This document shows positions 1 to 11,412 of a stretch of DNA of 64,000 nucleotides, in pieces; the stretch's first letter is position 1; each line of letters starts with the position of its first letter. The stretch spans positions 7,851,366 to 7,915,365 of the forward strand of contig NC_088777.1 in NCBI RefSeq assembly GCF_954871325.1, given 5' to 3'. The notes beneath the pieces are model-generated. The model searched no databases and was not told the DNA's origin. It was given only the letters and a program-made list of their open reading frames with translations. The translations under genes were made by a program, and so were the position numbers. The stretch is from Gordionus sp. m RMFG-2023 (taxonomy: Eukaryota > Nematomorpha > Gordioida > Chordodea > Parachordodidae).

Positions 1-2254
1 GGTTTAAGTGACTCGCGTCAGTATTTGAGGTGATTAGTTTGGTTTTTGTGTAGTTTACTCTTAGACCATATCCATCACAGTTGTTGACAAATAATGATAA
101 AATATTTCTTAATTTGTATTCTGAGTTGGCTAGAATACATACGTCGTCAGCATAACATAGAAAGTTTAAAGAGTTGTGCATATCATTGAGGTGTTGTTGC
201 TCACTGTAATATGTGTTGAGTGCATATTCCTGTTTAAAAGATTTATTTAGGATATCATTCATTATTACATTAAAAATAATCGGTGAAAGGATGCATCCTT
301 GTTTGAGGCCTCTATTTGCTTTAAAAGGTTGCGACTTCATATTTAAATGCTGAGGAACTACTCTATGATTGTCGTAAATTATCTTAATTAGCGCTATCAG
401 ATGTTTATCTATTCCAATGTTTTCCAGCAAGGGCCATATCTTATTCTGAATTATGGAGTCAAAGGCTTGACTTAAATCAATCATCAGGGCAAAAATGGGG
501 GATTTATGCATTCTGGCCTTTTCCAGAATGACCGTAAGTGCCATGGTCAACTCCGTAGTATTTCTGCCCTTCCTGTATGATGTAATAGCATTAGAAAGGA
601 ATCTGTTAATGATTGGTTTAATCCTGACTGATATGATGTATGTGAACATTTTTAGTGTGACTGGAATTAGTGCAATACCTCTGTAATCTTTAAGGCAGTT
701 TGGGGACTTATTTTTAGGGAAGTTTAGTATGATTGATGTCATCCATTCATCAGGAAACTTGCCCGTATTCCAAATCTCCCTAAAGAGGGGAAGTAGTAAG
801 CTGGCACTTAGGTCTACCTCTATCTTCCAGAGTTCTGCAAAAATTCCATCCGTTCCAGCTGCTTTATGCATTTTTAGACATTTGATGGCACCGACTATAT
901 CAGACTTGTTCAAATTCTGATTGGGTGATTGGAAGGGGTAGTCACATCTAGGTCTAGGCCATCTCGTTTTGTAGAGGTTCATGTAGTGGTCTATCCATAA
1001 GTCTAATTGTTCCTTAGGGTCAGTTATAATCTTGTTGTTTAATTGTAGTCTTGGTAAAGGATTGGTTTTAAAGGTGGTTAGTAGTTTTAGAGATTGGAAG
1101 GCCTTATAAATATTATTATTATCAAAATTGAATTGGATAGAATTCGATAAGTTAGCAATGAACAGTCTTTTGTCAGCTCTTATGCGGTGGGTAATGAACC
1201 TCCTGTGATGTCTTGCGAATTGATGGTGGGATATATTTGTTGTAAGATTCTTAATTATTTGTATTGTTGAAGGGGTGAGCCACTCTCTGCGCTTGGTGCG
1301 TGGTCTTAAGCATGATGTTATACTACCTAATACATTCTGCTTAATGTCCTTCCAGGTCAGGTTTGGGTTTATCATGCCATTTGCTGAGTTTCTCCATGAT
1401 GTTAATTTAGAGACGAACTCTTCTTTCACCTCTAAGTCATTTAGTTGTGCCAAGTCTTTTCTAGCAATGTATTTTACAGTGGTGAGACTGCTCTGTCTAG
1501 TGTGGTTTGGGAAGATACTGTTGTTAATTTTGAGTTCACAGCCCAGTGGATAATGATCAGTAAAAAGTGTAAGGTTAAGTTTACTGATTACCCTGATGTC
1601 TTTCACCCATTTGAAAATCTTAGTGGAAATTATAAAGAAATCTATCTGTGAGGTAGTGCCAAAGGAAGGGCTCTTGTAAGTCATGATGTGATGAGTTGGG
1701 TGATTGAAGAAAGTATTACCAATTTTCAAGTTGAAAAACTCGCAGATTTCTATTAACCTTTTACCGTTGGGGTTCGTGCTTTGTATTAATGTGGCGTTTC
1801 CAAGGCAGGAAGAGTTCTTAGATTTACCTACCGAAGCATTGAAGTCACCTGCTAGAATGATGCCATCCCGATGCGGTAGTTCCTTTAAGACATTCTCCAA
1901 TTCCATATAGAAAACGCTATCATTGTGAGGCGCATATATATTAAGCAAATGGACTTTTTTGTATCCTAAGTTTAGGGTGAGGCAGCATATTCGGCTGGAT
2001 ATTGGGTTGAAGCTTACGAGTCTTACTAGTTTATTATGTATCATAAACGCCACCCCAGCCCATACGTGTTCTGCATTTGAGCTGCAATATAAGGTGTAAT
2101 CTAATAGGTTCCTTACCTCAGTTACTTTAAGGTGCGTCTCCTGTAAAAAGAGGATATCGTAATGTTGGTCTTTCATAATTTGTCTTAGTATAGTTAGCTT
2201 CTCATTTAGGGATCTTATATTTAAAGAGATCATCTTAATATTGTGGTCCTTCAT
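1..2254 (-). CDS. LINE ORF2-like endonuclease-reverse transcriptase, C-terminus outside window
   Basis: A single open frame starts at the ATG at 2254-2252 and reads 751 codons without a stop to the window edge. The N-terminal quarter is an APE-type endonuclease: an early LNIRSLNEKL stretch, FLQETHL at about residues 36-42, GDFNAS in the middle, SQIDFFI, then TDHYPL. The reverse transcriptase follows with AAGTDGIFAELWK, LKDYRGIALIPVT, LMIDLSQAFDS (first catalytic Asp), NRGLKQGCILSP and FLCYADDVCIL (the YADD catalytic pair). Such proteins nick the target and copy the element RNA at the nick. No ORF1 is seen upstream, so the copy may be 5' truncated or of a one-ORF type. The clade is not certain. 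The lack of any stop in over 2.2 kb of AT-rich DNA argues for a recent insertion. Confidence 0.95.
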   Translation of the reverse strand, partial: MKDHNIKMISLNIRSLNEKLTILRQIMKDQHYDILFLQETHLKVTEVRNLLDYTLYCSSNAEHVWAGVAFMIHNKLVRLVSFNPISSRICCLTLNLGYKKVHLLNIYAPHNDSVFYMELENVLKELPHRDGIILAGDFNASVGKSKNSSCLGNATLIQSTNPNGKRLIEICEFFNLKIGNTFFNHPTHHIMTYKSPSFGTTSQIDFFIISTKIFKWVKDIRVISKLNLTLFTDHYPLGCELKINNSIFPNHTRQSSLTTVKYIARKDLAQLNDLEVKEEFVSKLTSWRNSANGMINPNLTWKDIKQNVLGSITSCLRPRTKRREWLTPSTIQIIKNLTTNISHHQFARHHRRFITHRIRADKRLFIANLSNSIQFNFDNNNIYKAFQSLKLLTTFKTNPLPRLQLNNKIITDPKEQLDLWIDHYMNLYKTRWPRPRCDYPFQSPNQNLNKSDIVGAIKCLKMHKAAGTDGIFAELWKIEVDLSASLLLPLFREIWNTGKFPDEWMTSIILNFPKNKSPNCLKDYRGIALIPVTLKMFTYIISVRIKPIINRFLSNAITSYRKGRNTTELTMALTVILEKARMHKSPIFALMIDLSQAFDSIIQNKIWPLLENIGIDKHLIALIKIIYDNHRVVPQHLNMKSQPFKANRGLKQGCILSPIIFNVIMNDILNKSFKQEYALNTYYSEQQHLNDMHNSLNFLCYADDVCILANSEYKLRNILSLFVNNCDGYGLRVNYTKTKLITSNTDASHLN

Positions 2255-2415
2255 TGAAAACTTTATTAAAAATTTAATTATGATTACCGTGCCGATTCTG
2301 TAAGGGAGTGAAGGGATAAAAGTAAAAAAAGTAATATATATATCTATTCATTTCAATTATGTCATTCTGATGTAAGTATAGTTTATAAAGTTCCATTACT
2401 TATTTGTGTGCTACC
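2255..2415 (-). other. Upstream flank of the LINE ORF, no ORF1
   Basis: No coding frame is seen here. Read on the minus strand, a pyrimidine-rich run ending in CTTACAG lies about 35-60 bases before the ATG and looks like a 3' splice site, but this may be chance. The 5' end of the element cannot be placed and no target-site duplication was found. Confidence 0.35.
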
Positions 2416-2494
2416 TAGTGTTGTTAATTGGTTGGTTGTATAAAAAAACCAAAACCGGGGTTTGGGTCTAAACAAGAAAAAAACGACCAACCAG
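2416..2494. repeat. Short palindromic repeat with hAT-MITE-like end
   Basis: The left side begins TAGTGTTGTTAA, the same terminal sequence as the MITEs at 24827, 59634 and 63694. The blocks at 2428-2439 and 2483-2494 are inverted copies matching at 10 of 12 positions, with a central CCAAAACCGGGGTTTGG near-palindrome. It may be a shrunken MITE; the right end is not clear. Confidence 0.4.
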
Positions 2495-2520
2495 CCCTGA
2501 GCACAGACCCGGGGTTCAGA

Positions 2521-3060
2521 CCTCATTAAGATAAATTAACCTTAATAATTATTAAACTTTATTAATTAATAAAGATAAAAAGTATAAATTGATATTATAA
2601 ATTATACTATATTTTGACTTTAGAATAGGCACATCCCCCCCTCCCCCTTAAATGATACGAATATCCAAGTATTCTAATTATCTCAATTAAATTTAGGAGC
2701 TAATGTAACCTATAAAGCCCAAACCCAATTTTTTGAAAAAAAATATGGGTTTAGCACATCCTTACTATTATATAATATGCAACACTATCTACACTCTCAT
2801 TGGAAACAGTTATAATTTTATTATTTTTTTTTAAAAAAATTTCGGAAGAAAAAGAAGCCTTTCAATAAATTTTTAAATATATTATTTACAATTCAATAAG
2901 TAAAAAATTATTTCACTTTTCTATGATAATATTAAACTCTTATGTCAATCAAAACCATATTCTTTGTATTATAATTATATAAAATATAATAACCATATTT
3001 TTAGAAATGTGTTCAAAAGATAATTGACGATATTGTAAAAGGGGAGGGCAATGCAATCCG
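2521..3060. repeat. Dispersed repeat, copy 1 (paired with 4556-4710)
   Basis: Two blocks here recur, joined together, at 4556-4710: the TTAATTAATAAA-rich start near 2540-2600 and the block ending GGGGAGGGCAATGC near 2985-3060. The later copy lacks the roughly 400 bp between them. No gene is visible. Confidence 0.6.
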
Positions 3061-4299
3061 TTTACCTATATATCTTAAGAAAAATTAAATCTTTTATAAA
3101 ATAAATTTGGGTGAAAGTGACAAAAAGAAAAAATTATGGAGAGAAAATAAATAAGCGAAAATAATAACCTTTAATCCGGAGTGTTTACTGGGATCCGAGA
3201 TTTAATATAAAAAGACCAAAATGTTGGAAGATGAGGTCACCTACAAAACTTAAAGAGAAAAAAAGAGAAAAAAGAAAAAAGAGAAAAAAATAAAAAGTGA
3301 AAAAGGTAAAGATTGTTTAATACAGAAAAACAAATAAAATTTAAAACTGTATAGAGAAAAATTACCTCCATATCTCTGTGCACATTTGGAAAACGAGTTG
3401 ACATGGACATTATAATAGAAAGGATTTAAAAAATTGAGGGGAAATAAAATACAGCTAAGCGTATAAAAAATAAAGTAAACCTTTACAAAATTTTTATTTA
3501 ATAGAAGACTATGGAAAGGAAATGATTACAATAATAATGGGGGAAACATTCAGGGTGGGATAACCTAATAACTTCACAATAACCATAATTAAAAATTATA
3601 TTAAGCTCTAAATATATAAATACAAAATATTAATAACAATTTGTATAAGACATTGCCAAGAAGCAAGCAAGAGAAAAATTTAAATGTTAAGAAAGAGAGA
3701 CGATGGCGCCCAATATTTGGAAAACTTTTATTTTAAGAGAAACAAAGGAATTAATATAACAAAGGCGCCTAGAAAGTTAAAAAATATGAAATATTGAAAA
3801 TAAAATTTTATTTATTTGTTTTATTTTTAGCCAAGACAACTTGAGAAGTCGTTTGAAATTAAAGAAAAACATAAATACAATTTATAAATAGACAGAAAAA
3901 GTAAAATAGAAACATATTTGGGAGGGAGTCATAAAGTATTAGCAAGTGAAAGAAAGGGAAGCAAAAATTAATAAAATATATACGATATTCCAAGTCCAAA
4001 TAATGTATATATAGTCTAATATATGTGATATAAAATAATATATACATAATACAATGTTAGCGTTGTGTTCGATTTATCCTATATAGGTGGAATTTAGGAT
4101 AGTGATATTATAAGGAGAAATATCCGACCATCTACATTAAATAAGATATGAAAGTCTTACCAGTGAAGTTAAATGAGATATTTGATAGCAAGAGACTAAA
4201 ATAAAAAGGTCAAATCAGCTAGCAAAAGTCGAGTATAAAAAGAAGGTAGAGACCAAACTAACCAAAAGTTTTACCTAAATAGGACATATGATAACGAAG
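3061..4299. other. AT-rich gene-free stretch
   Basis: Purine-rich A/G runs around 3120-3330 and otherwise low-complexity AT sequence. The minus-strand open frame at 3859-4047 is hydrophobic and composition-driven, with no recognisable domain. Nothing else is supported. Confidence 0.5.
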
Positions 4300-4560
4300 A
4301 GTCCCACTTTACAAATTATTCTGAAGAATTTTAAGTCCCGACACTTTACAATTTGTTCTGAAGAAATTTTAAGTCCCGTAAAAAAATTTCATAATAAATT
4401 AATTGAAATTTACAAGAAAACGTAGTATTAAATACATTTTACCAAGAGGAAACGGGATTACACTAAGGACTTTGTTTGAAAAGGTAGAAATAAATACATT
4501 TTACCAAGAGGAAAAGGGATTACACTAAGGACTTTGTTTGGGAAATAGTAAGATGCCAAA
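4300..4560. repeat. Direct repeat, copy 1 (paired with 6110-6310)
   Basis: A block of about 175 bp starting near 4390 contains two tandem copies of a unit of about 62 bp with the core TACATTTTACCAAGAGGAAA and GGACTTTGTTTG. The same two-unit block recurs at about 6130-6310. Just upstream, a GAAGAATTTTAAGTCCCG motif is itself repeated (4322 and 4357). Confidence 0.75.
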
Positions 4561-4710
4561 TATCCTTAATAATAATTGTTAAACTTTATTAATTAATAAA
4601 AGATAAAAAGTGTATTATAATTATATAAATATAATAACCATATTTTAAATAATGTGTTCAAAAGATAATTGACGATATTGTAAAAGGGGAGGGCAATGCC
4701 ATCCGATTAG
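4556..4710. repeat. Dispersed repeat, copy 2 (paired with 2521-3060)
   Basis: Contains both end blocks of the repeat at 2521-3060 next to each other, including the GATAATTGACGATATTGTAA segment, so it differs from the first copy by an internal deletion (or the first copy by an insertion). Confidence 0.65.
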
Positions 4711-6109
4711 GTTATTATCTTATGTTATAATGTATTTAGAAACATAAGCATTAGAGTGAATAATGATTTATTCGTTATGTAATATTTAATAGTATCAGGG
4801 GTTAATTTTTATTAGAATGCAATATATATCCCACCAATTATCAACTTATAAGAAGAACGATTTCGGGGCATAGCTAGTTTTCAAGGTTCATGAAGTAAAA
4901 CTTAATCGTTTATTTCTAAAATTCATTTCCTTAAATTATTTTTTTTCTCTTTTGCCTAACTTAGAGCATATATCCAAGACAGGGTGAGATACTAACTAAT
5001 ATATGCAACTGGAATTTAAGAGTTTTATCCTTATTAAAAAAGTTTGGGATGGAGTTATATCCAGGTATGGGATTTGGCACGAAACCCTCCTCTATGGTTT
5101 CCTAACCCGGTGGAAATCCGTTTGTGGTTCTAACTATGCTGTTATCTATTATAGTTGAGTGTCATACTACATAACGTATAAGTTACCAGATTAAAGTGAG
5201 GTTAATTATGACATTTATTTAGTCTTTTACCTATATCTTACAGAGAATCCGCCTTGTAAGAATAGCAATCACACACGATGATAAATAGAATATATATAAG
5301 AACTGTTTCAAAAACTATTTCAAAAAGATACAATTAATATATATATATAAATGGTATCTAAATTAAATGATTATAGTAATTAAATGATTATAGTAAATGA
5401 TAATAGATTAAATGAGTATTTGAGTAAGCTTCGTATAGTAGTTAGGATAGGATAAAAGGTTTTTTTTTTCCTAATTTCCTTCCTTATCCCTCCTTATATC
5501 CTCTTATTCGGAAAATAATAACCCATTATTTTTATTTTTATTATTTTTCCTTTATTATTACTTCATAATGTGTTTGGAATTATACCTAGTTATAGGGCTA
5601 CGCATCAATAGTTAGATTATGAAACCTAGTAAAAAACGGAAGCAAGATTACATATTGTGAAGTAAAAGAAATAAATATATGTTTCTCATATATATAAAAA
5701 ACAAGGGAGAAACATAATGAGACAAGAAGGGAAAAATAATAAATCTTCTAACGAGAAGAAAGAAATATAATAAGGTAGGAGAAAACATATAAATTACATG
5801 AACAAAAGAACTTCGGCGTCTAAAAAGTTTTATATTTTTATTAAACAAAAAGTTTTCTAAAAAAATAATATAAGAAATAAAACTTCATTTATTATTATTT
5901 TATTTTTTTAAATTTGATAATAGCGTTATAGGAATTGACATTTTGTCTTTGATGCTATTAATATTTAAGGAGGATAAGAAAAGGGACCCGTTAGCATAGT
6001 TTTAAGGGGGAGATTAAGATTCATGATGTAAGGTTTGGTAAAAAAAAGAAAAAAAAAGAAAAGATTTTTCTGAACTTATATTTTGCTATTCCGTACAATA
6101 TTTGAGCTA
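4711..6109. other. AT-rich gene-free stretch
   Basis: Low-complexity AT sequence. A short patch near 5090-5140 is less AT-rich but has no open frame. The open frame at 5648-5848 on the minus strand is Phe/Leu-rich and not convincing. Confidence 0.5.
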
Positions 6110-6310
6110 AATAGTTACGTGAAGGACTAAATTTCATAATAAATTGATTGAAATTTACAAGAAAACGTAGAATTAAATACATTTTACCAAGAGGAAAAGG
6201 GATTACACTAAGGACTTTGTTTGAAAAAGTAGAATTAATTACATTTTACCAAGCGGAAAAGGGATTAAACTAAGGACTTTGTTTGAGAAATAGTAAGATG
6301 CCAAATATAA
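6110..6310. repeat. Direct repeat, copy 2 (paired with 4300-4560)
   Basis: Same double-unit block as near 4390-4560, down to the shared GAAATAGTAAGATGCCAAATA end, about 1.75 kb away in direct orientation. Confidence 0.75.
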
Positions 6311-6479
6311 TTATGGGCGTAGGTAAGAAGTCAAGGACTACATTAAAACTAGTAAGATGTCGAAGGTTGCGACATAAGAAAACTGATGTCAAGGCCTAAG
6401 TCGATGTCAAGGACTACATAGAAGCGTGTAATATGGCGATCAACTAGTAATATGTCCATTCTCATAAATTTGATAGCTT

Positions 6480-6720
6480 TTTACAAGTTATATCTTAAAT
6501 TCGAATACAAATTATTTGATATTCAATGGCATAGAATACTTTATTCTAAAAAAAATGCATTTATAAATTGGCATAAGATACTTTATTCTAAGGATTGCAT
6601 TTATAAATTACTATTACGAAAATTTAAAACCATAAGGGCTGCTAAAATTTGATGGCATAGATTACTTTATTCTATAAATTATATTTATAAATTCCGTTAA
6701 CAAAAATTAAAAAGCTATTA
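6480..6720. repeat. Imperfect tandem repeat with TACTTTATTCT core
   Basis: The phrase (GG)CATAGA/AGA-TACTTTATTCTA followed by GCATTTATAAATT occurs three times (about 6525, 6570 and 6650). An open frame of 66 codons here (6452-6652) follows the repeat and is not taken as a gene. Confidence 0.6.
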
Positions 6721-8766
6721 GGGGTTTCGGAAAGAATCATCATTATACCTATTGTACTAGTAATAATAAATTAAAAATATAAGAAAAAAAAATATTATTT
6801 ATTTATTTATTTTCATTTAAACATAATCAAAGCAAAAATCCGGCTGCTTAAAAAAGATTTTGAAAAATAAAAATTTGGGAGGCGCCAGAAGAATTTAAGA
6901 GAAGTAATACAAATAGTAGAGAAAAATATATTAAGTAATAAGACATAATCTGAATTCGGAAAAATCTATAGTAATAAGACATAATCTGAATTCGGAAAAT
7001 CTATATAATAACCAAAATTAAGATTATAATTATCCCAACCTAAAATACCTACCATCCAGCATCGGCACCGAAAATAACCTAAAGATAGAAATTTAATAAG
7101 AAAATATATGAAGAGGTAGATGAAAGCAAAATTTAGAAAGAGATTATAATAATATTGAGAAAAGGTTTGTTTCTATTTGAGTTAATATATTAATAGAAGA
7201 GCAAAGTAAATATTAACAAAATTAAGATTTACTTAATTACAAGTAACAAAATTAAGATTTATCTATTTACAAATCTTTAAGGGTAAAGACAAATTTATAT
7301 TAGGATTTTCATAATATCATATATACATGCTATTAAAGTTTTCCAATCATATTATAGTTAACCAATTATATATTTATATATATGTGTAGATATAATCTAA
7401 TCAATATGTAATATGTATAAATGTCAGTATAAAGTAATGTAGGAATGGAAGACAGATATGTTCAAAAAAATATAAGGTACCTTGATGTTTGAGCTCAATT
7501 TTATATATGATCATATAGGCATGAAGTTTTTATAAAGTATAATATAATATAGATATTATATTAAGGTACCAAAAATATAATCTAAGCTATGTGTTATGTG
7601 AAGTATGTATAAATGGAATTATAAATTGATACATAGAGAATGACTAATATATTCAAACAGGTACAGACCAATCTATATATAATATATAATCGGATAAAAT
7701 TGGATAAACATAAAGTTAATTTATAAGGTAGGAATAACCAGAATTACTTTATGATATTATATAATTCTAACTAACATCTTCATGATATTATATAATTCTA
7801 ACTAACATAATGCTATCGTTCATACACATAAAAAAATGTTTTATCTTTACTATAGGGGTAGGAATAGCAATTATTTTATATTATATTATTCTGACAAGCA
7901 TACTGCTAGTATTCCAACATAGACTATTATATCTAAACTTTAGAGAAGTACAATATATTAACTTTAATGTGTTTATTTTTTGCAACAATAAATAATGTTC
8001 CAATTGTATGCTCGAGACGTTAAAAGTTAGAAACATTTATAGTTGAAAATTTACAAATGTATACTAAAATTCTAAGCAAGATATAGAAGTCCAATTTAAT
8101 TAATATGTTCGTTAAACTAAAAGTTCTGTGAAGCTAGAAAATTTTGAAGTAATAGAAATTATGTTTAATAAGTACTTAATATGTATAGAGTAATAAATTT
8201 GCTAGATTAAAATAAACTTAACTTATGTGTGTGAAACTAATCAAGAAATAAGTAAATAAACATAAATATGAAAAATGAATAAAGTATATTAAAGAAATAA
8301 GTAATTATAAGAAATAAGTGAATACTAACCTGAGACATCAAGAAAAAAGTTTGATAACCTGGCTCTTGTTCCATCATATTCAAAAGAGTTGGACATTGTC
8401 TCCTGTTAATATCCCCTTTCATAATACTTGGTATTTAATATCAATCCATCAATCTATTTTCCAGACACATCCATTTGTAAAGATCATATCATTCCCATAT
8501 ATCTGACATCAAATTTTTCATTTTTAAATTTTTCGCAAAAATCCATATTTATAAATTAAATGACTCCAGCTCCAAATTTTTCATATTTTTACCATGCTTC
8601 AGAAAATCAATTTTTAAATATCAATTTTTTTAAAATTTTTCATAAAAATTTCAAAATCAGCTCCTTAAGTTTTATCATTTAAAAAATGAAAAAACCATAT
8701 GATCTTTTAATATATTTACTTATGAGTAATGGCAATATAAAATTCAATTGATTAACCATTCATTCA
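6721..8766. other. AT-rich gene-free stretch with short tandem repeats
   Basis: At 7751-7808 a unit of 31 bp (ATGATATTATATAATTCTAA core) is present twice in tandem. A duplicated TAATAAGACATAATCTGAAT phrase lies near 6940-7005. No credible coding frame. Confidence 0.5.
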
Positions 8767-8780
8767 TATCACATGTTTTC

Positions 8781-8960
8781 AAATAAACCGAATTCACATA
8801 GAGATTTACGATAATAATTCTGATTTATTTAAAATATATATGTTGAGCCGTCTAGAATTTCTACATATGCTTATAAATAAACCAATTTCTTATAGAGGTT
8901 TAAGATAATAATTCTGATTTATTTCATATATTTATGTTTAGCTGCCTTATTTAGTTTGAA
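8781..8960. repeat. Tandem duplication, period about 94 bp
   Basis: AAATAAACC ... GATAATAATTCTGATTTATT occurs at 8781 and again at 8875, giving two adjacent imperfect copies. No coding potential is seen. Confidence 0.65.
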
Positions 8961-10439
8961 AAGCAACACAAATTCACCAAAAACTAGAATTTCGTATACG
9001 ATATTAAATTTAATCTTTTAGAAATTATATTTAACAGATATTTATTAAATCATAGGCATTTATCTCAAAATATTGAACCACATAATATACAATTACATGA
9101 TGACAATATATCAAGTTTTAATATATTAATTTTTTTTATTTATGATTAGAATAAATAATCACACATTAAATAACTGGTTTGGCATTTATTAAAATATTAA
9201 ACAGAAGAGTATGATATAAGTTTAAAAATATTATTGCCTAGTAGCTGAATTTTTCATAATTTTGCATTTTTTTAAAAAAATTGATAAAAATATATTATAA
9301 ATTGGGTTAATAATATCATGATGCATAAATTATAAAGTAAATACTACAGCTTACCTATTGTTTAGTGATCATCAATGCATTTCTTAATGATAACAGATGT
9401 GCCATATAATGATTAATCAATACAATTAAAAAGAATAAAATATTATTAGATCTATGCCAATTAATTTTATTTTTTCCCCTTTTAAAAAGTTAAACTATTT
9501 AAAAGGGGCCTGATAGATTTACATTCTGGAACAGTGTTTCATCATTAGGATCCATTATATTAACTATAGCCCCCTCCTTTTATTAAGTATTTAAAAATTA
9601 GATTGCAAGCCAATGAACAAATCCAAAAAGACACTAACAAATATATAAATATATACCTGTACTGGCCCAATATATATTTTTTAAAGCCTAAAGTTTTTTA
9701 TTTTATGCCCAAGCCTGGCTAGAAATATAAAAGTAAAATTGCATTATTCTATCCTATTATTTAGAATTTTTTTATATACTATCAACTCTTCTGGAGCAAT
9801 TAAAAATATATATGCCTGGCCATGCACAATTCTATAATATTTTATTAGGTTTGAGCATAACTTGTAGGGCTCTACCTAATATTTGTGAAATCTTTTTATA
9901 ATTAGCAATCCTTATGTCTATTTTCAGATGATTCAATAATTAAAGATGTATCCAATAAAATCATAGCTTGTAACAAATTAACCCATTCAATTTATCCTAT
10001 ATTCGCAATCATATATCTTTACGGGGAACAATACAAAATAACCAATTATGATATTATCAGATGCCATGGGTTTTTACCTGCACAAATGGGTGAAGTTATA
10101 AAATTAGATAAAGTAAATTTGATTAAAGTGACATTATAATATCACCCAAACTAGGTTTTAGTCATGGGTGGGAAAGATTTTAGTTTATTTGGCAGGCCTT
10201 TCTTGCCTAGTGATATGATAAACATAACAGCAACAGTTATTGAAAGAGGCTTAACACACATGTATACAGATTTTAGACACTGGAAAAAACCATTTTCTAA
10301 AAGTAGAATGAGAAGTAAAATAAAATTTAACTAGTGAACATACATTATGCTTTATATCTATTATATAATTGAAATTATATATTAAGGCAAATTAAAGAGT
10401 TGTAAAAAATTTATCTACAAATAAAATAGAATGGATTAG
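8961..10439. other. AT-rich gene-free stretch
   Basis: Nothing supported beyond low-complexity AT sequence. A short segment near 9660-9720 (GGCCCAATATA, GCCCAAGCCTGGCT) resembles the GC-spiked repeats at 38-39.5 kb. Confidence 0.45.
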
Positions 10440-10620
10440 AATAATATAAGCTGAAAATATCAAATTTAGCCAAGATAATATTACACAGGCTCTGAGATTT
10501 TGTTAATAGATGTCAGATGTCCCAACCTTTCTGCCATCCAGAGCAAAATCTTCAAGTTTGCGTAATATTTTTTAGTTAAATAATAGACTAGCCATTTTTA
10601 AAAACCATCTAACAACACTA
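10440..10620. mobile_element. hAT-type MITE remnant, right end at 10620
   Basis: Ends in TCTAACAACACTA, the inverse of the TAGTGTTGTTA terminus of the MITE family at 24827, 59634 and 63694. Internal phrases (AGATTTTGTTAATAGATG, GCGTAATATTTTTTAG, CTAGCCATTTTTAAAAACC) match the inside of those copies. The left end and a target duplication were not found, so it is probably truncated. Confidence 0.6.
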
Positions 10621-11068
10621 TTAATGAATGGCCATAATAATATTGTTAATGATTTTAATTACTACCTCTTTTATCAATTTTTAAAAAATTTTGATATAAA
10701 TTTAAAGCATTCAGTTTTATAGAGATGTTTATTTAAAATTAAAAAATGAAATTTCTTTTGTAAGTGGTATAAATTATAAAATATAAATAAGTTTTGGGAA
10801 GAAAAATCAGGATTTGATATTTCATATAATATGCTATTTATCAAAATGATATCTTTTTTATCAGGGGTGCACTGTTACCACTTTTTTTAGCCCATACCAA
10901 TACCATAGATTAAATTAAAAGTAAAATAGGGAAAAATCTTTATTATTATCAGTTTACAAATAGATAATAAATATTTTTTAAAATTAATAATTTAATAGAC
11001 TAAATATGAAAATTTATTTTGTTTTTTTTTGGTTTTGTACACTGGCATTGGTTAAAATGTATAAATTT

Positions 11069-11412
11069 TAGGTCTGCAATGGGCGGGGTTTTAACTTCAC
11101 CCATTAGGCGCGTTTAGGTAGGTTGGTTAATTTTAAAAATTGGTGGACAGGTGGACGAGTTAATTTATTTTAGAATAATGAGTAGGCGGGAGAATTTAAA
11201 ATATTTGATATGCTAGATGAACAGTATGAGCTTATATTTATTAAATATTAAAATATCAAATAATTTTAAAATATTGGACGAATTAAACAATTTTTTTTAG
11301 ATGAGTGAATAGGTGGGCAGATAAATTATTTTTGAACCATTGGATGGGCGATAGGGTTAAAATAAATTTTAAAAAGCTGGCGGGCTTTCAGGCTCCGCTA
11401 ATTGCAGACCTA
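11069..11412. mobile_element. MITE with TAGGTCTGCAAT ends
   Basis: Begins TAGGTCTGCAATGGGCGG and ends CCGCTAATTGCAGACCTA, which is an inverted repeat of its start. It is 344 bp long and rich in GGGCGG/GGTGGG blocks against an AT-rich background, as in hAT-derived non-autonomous elements. No 8-bp target duplication could be seen at the flanks. No coding capacity. Confidence 0.7.

Noticed and set aside
495-1910. Several plus-strand open frames of 60-90 codons
   Set aside because: They lie opposite the continuous LINE endonuclease-RT frame on the minus strand and show no domain of their own.
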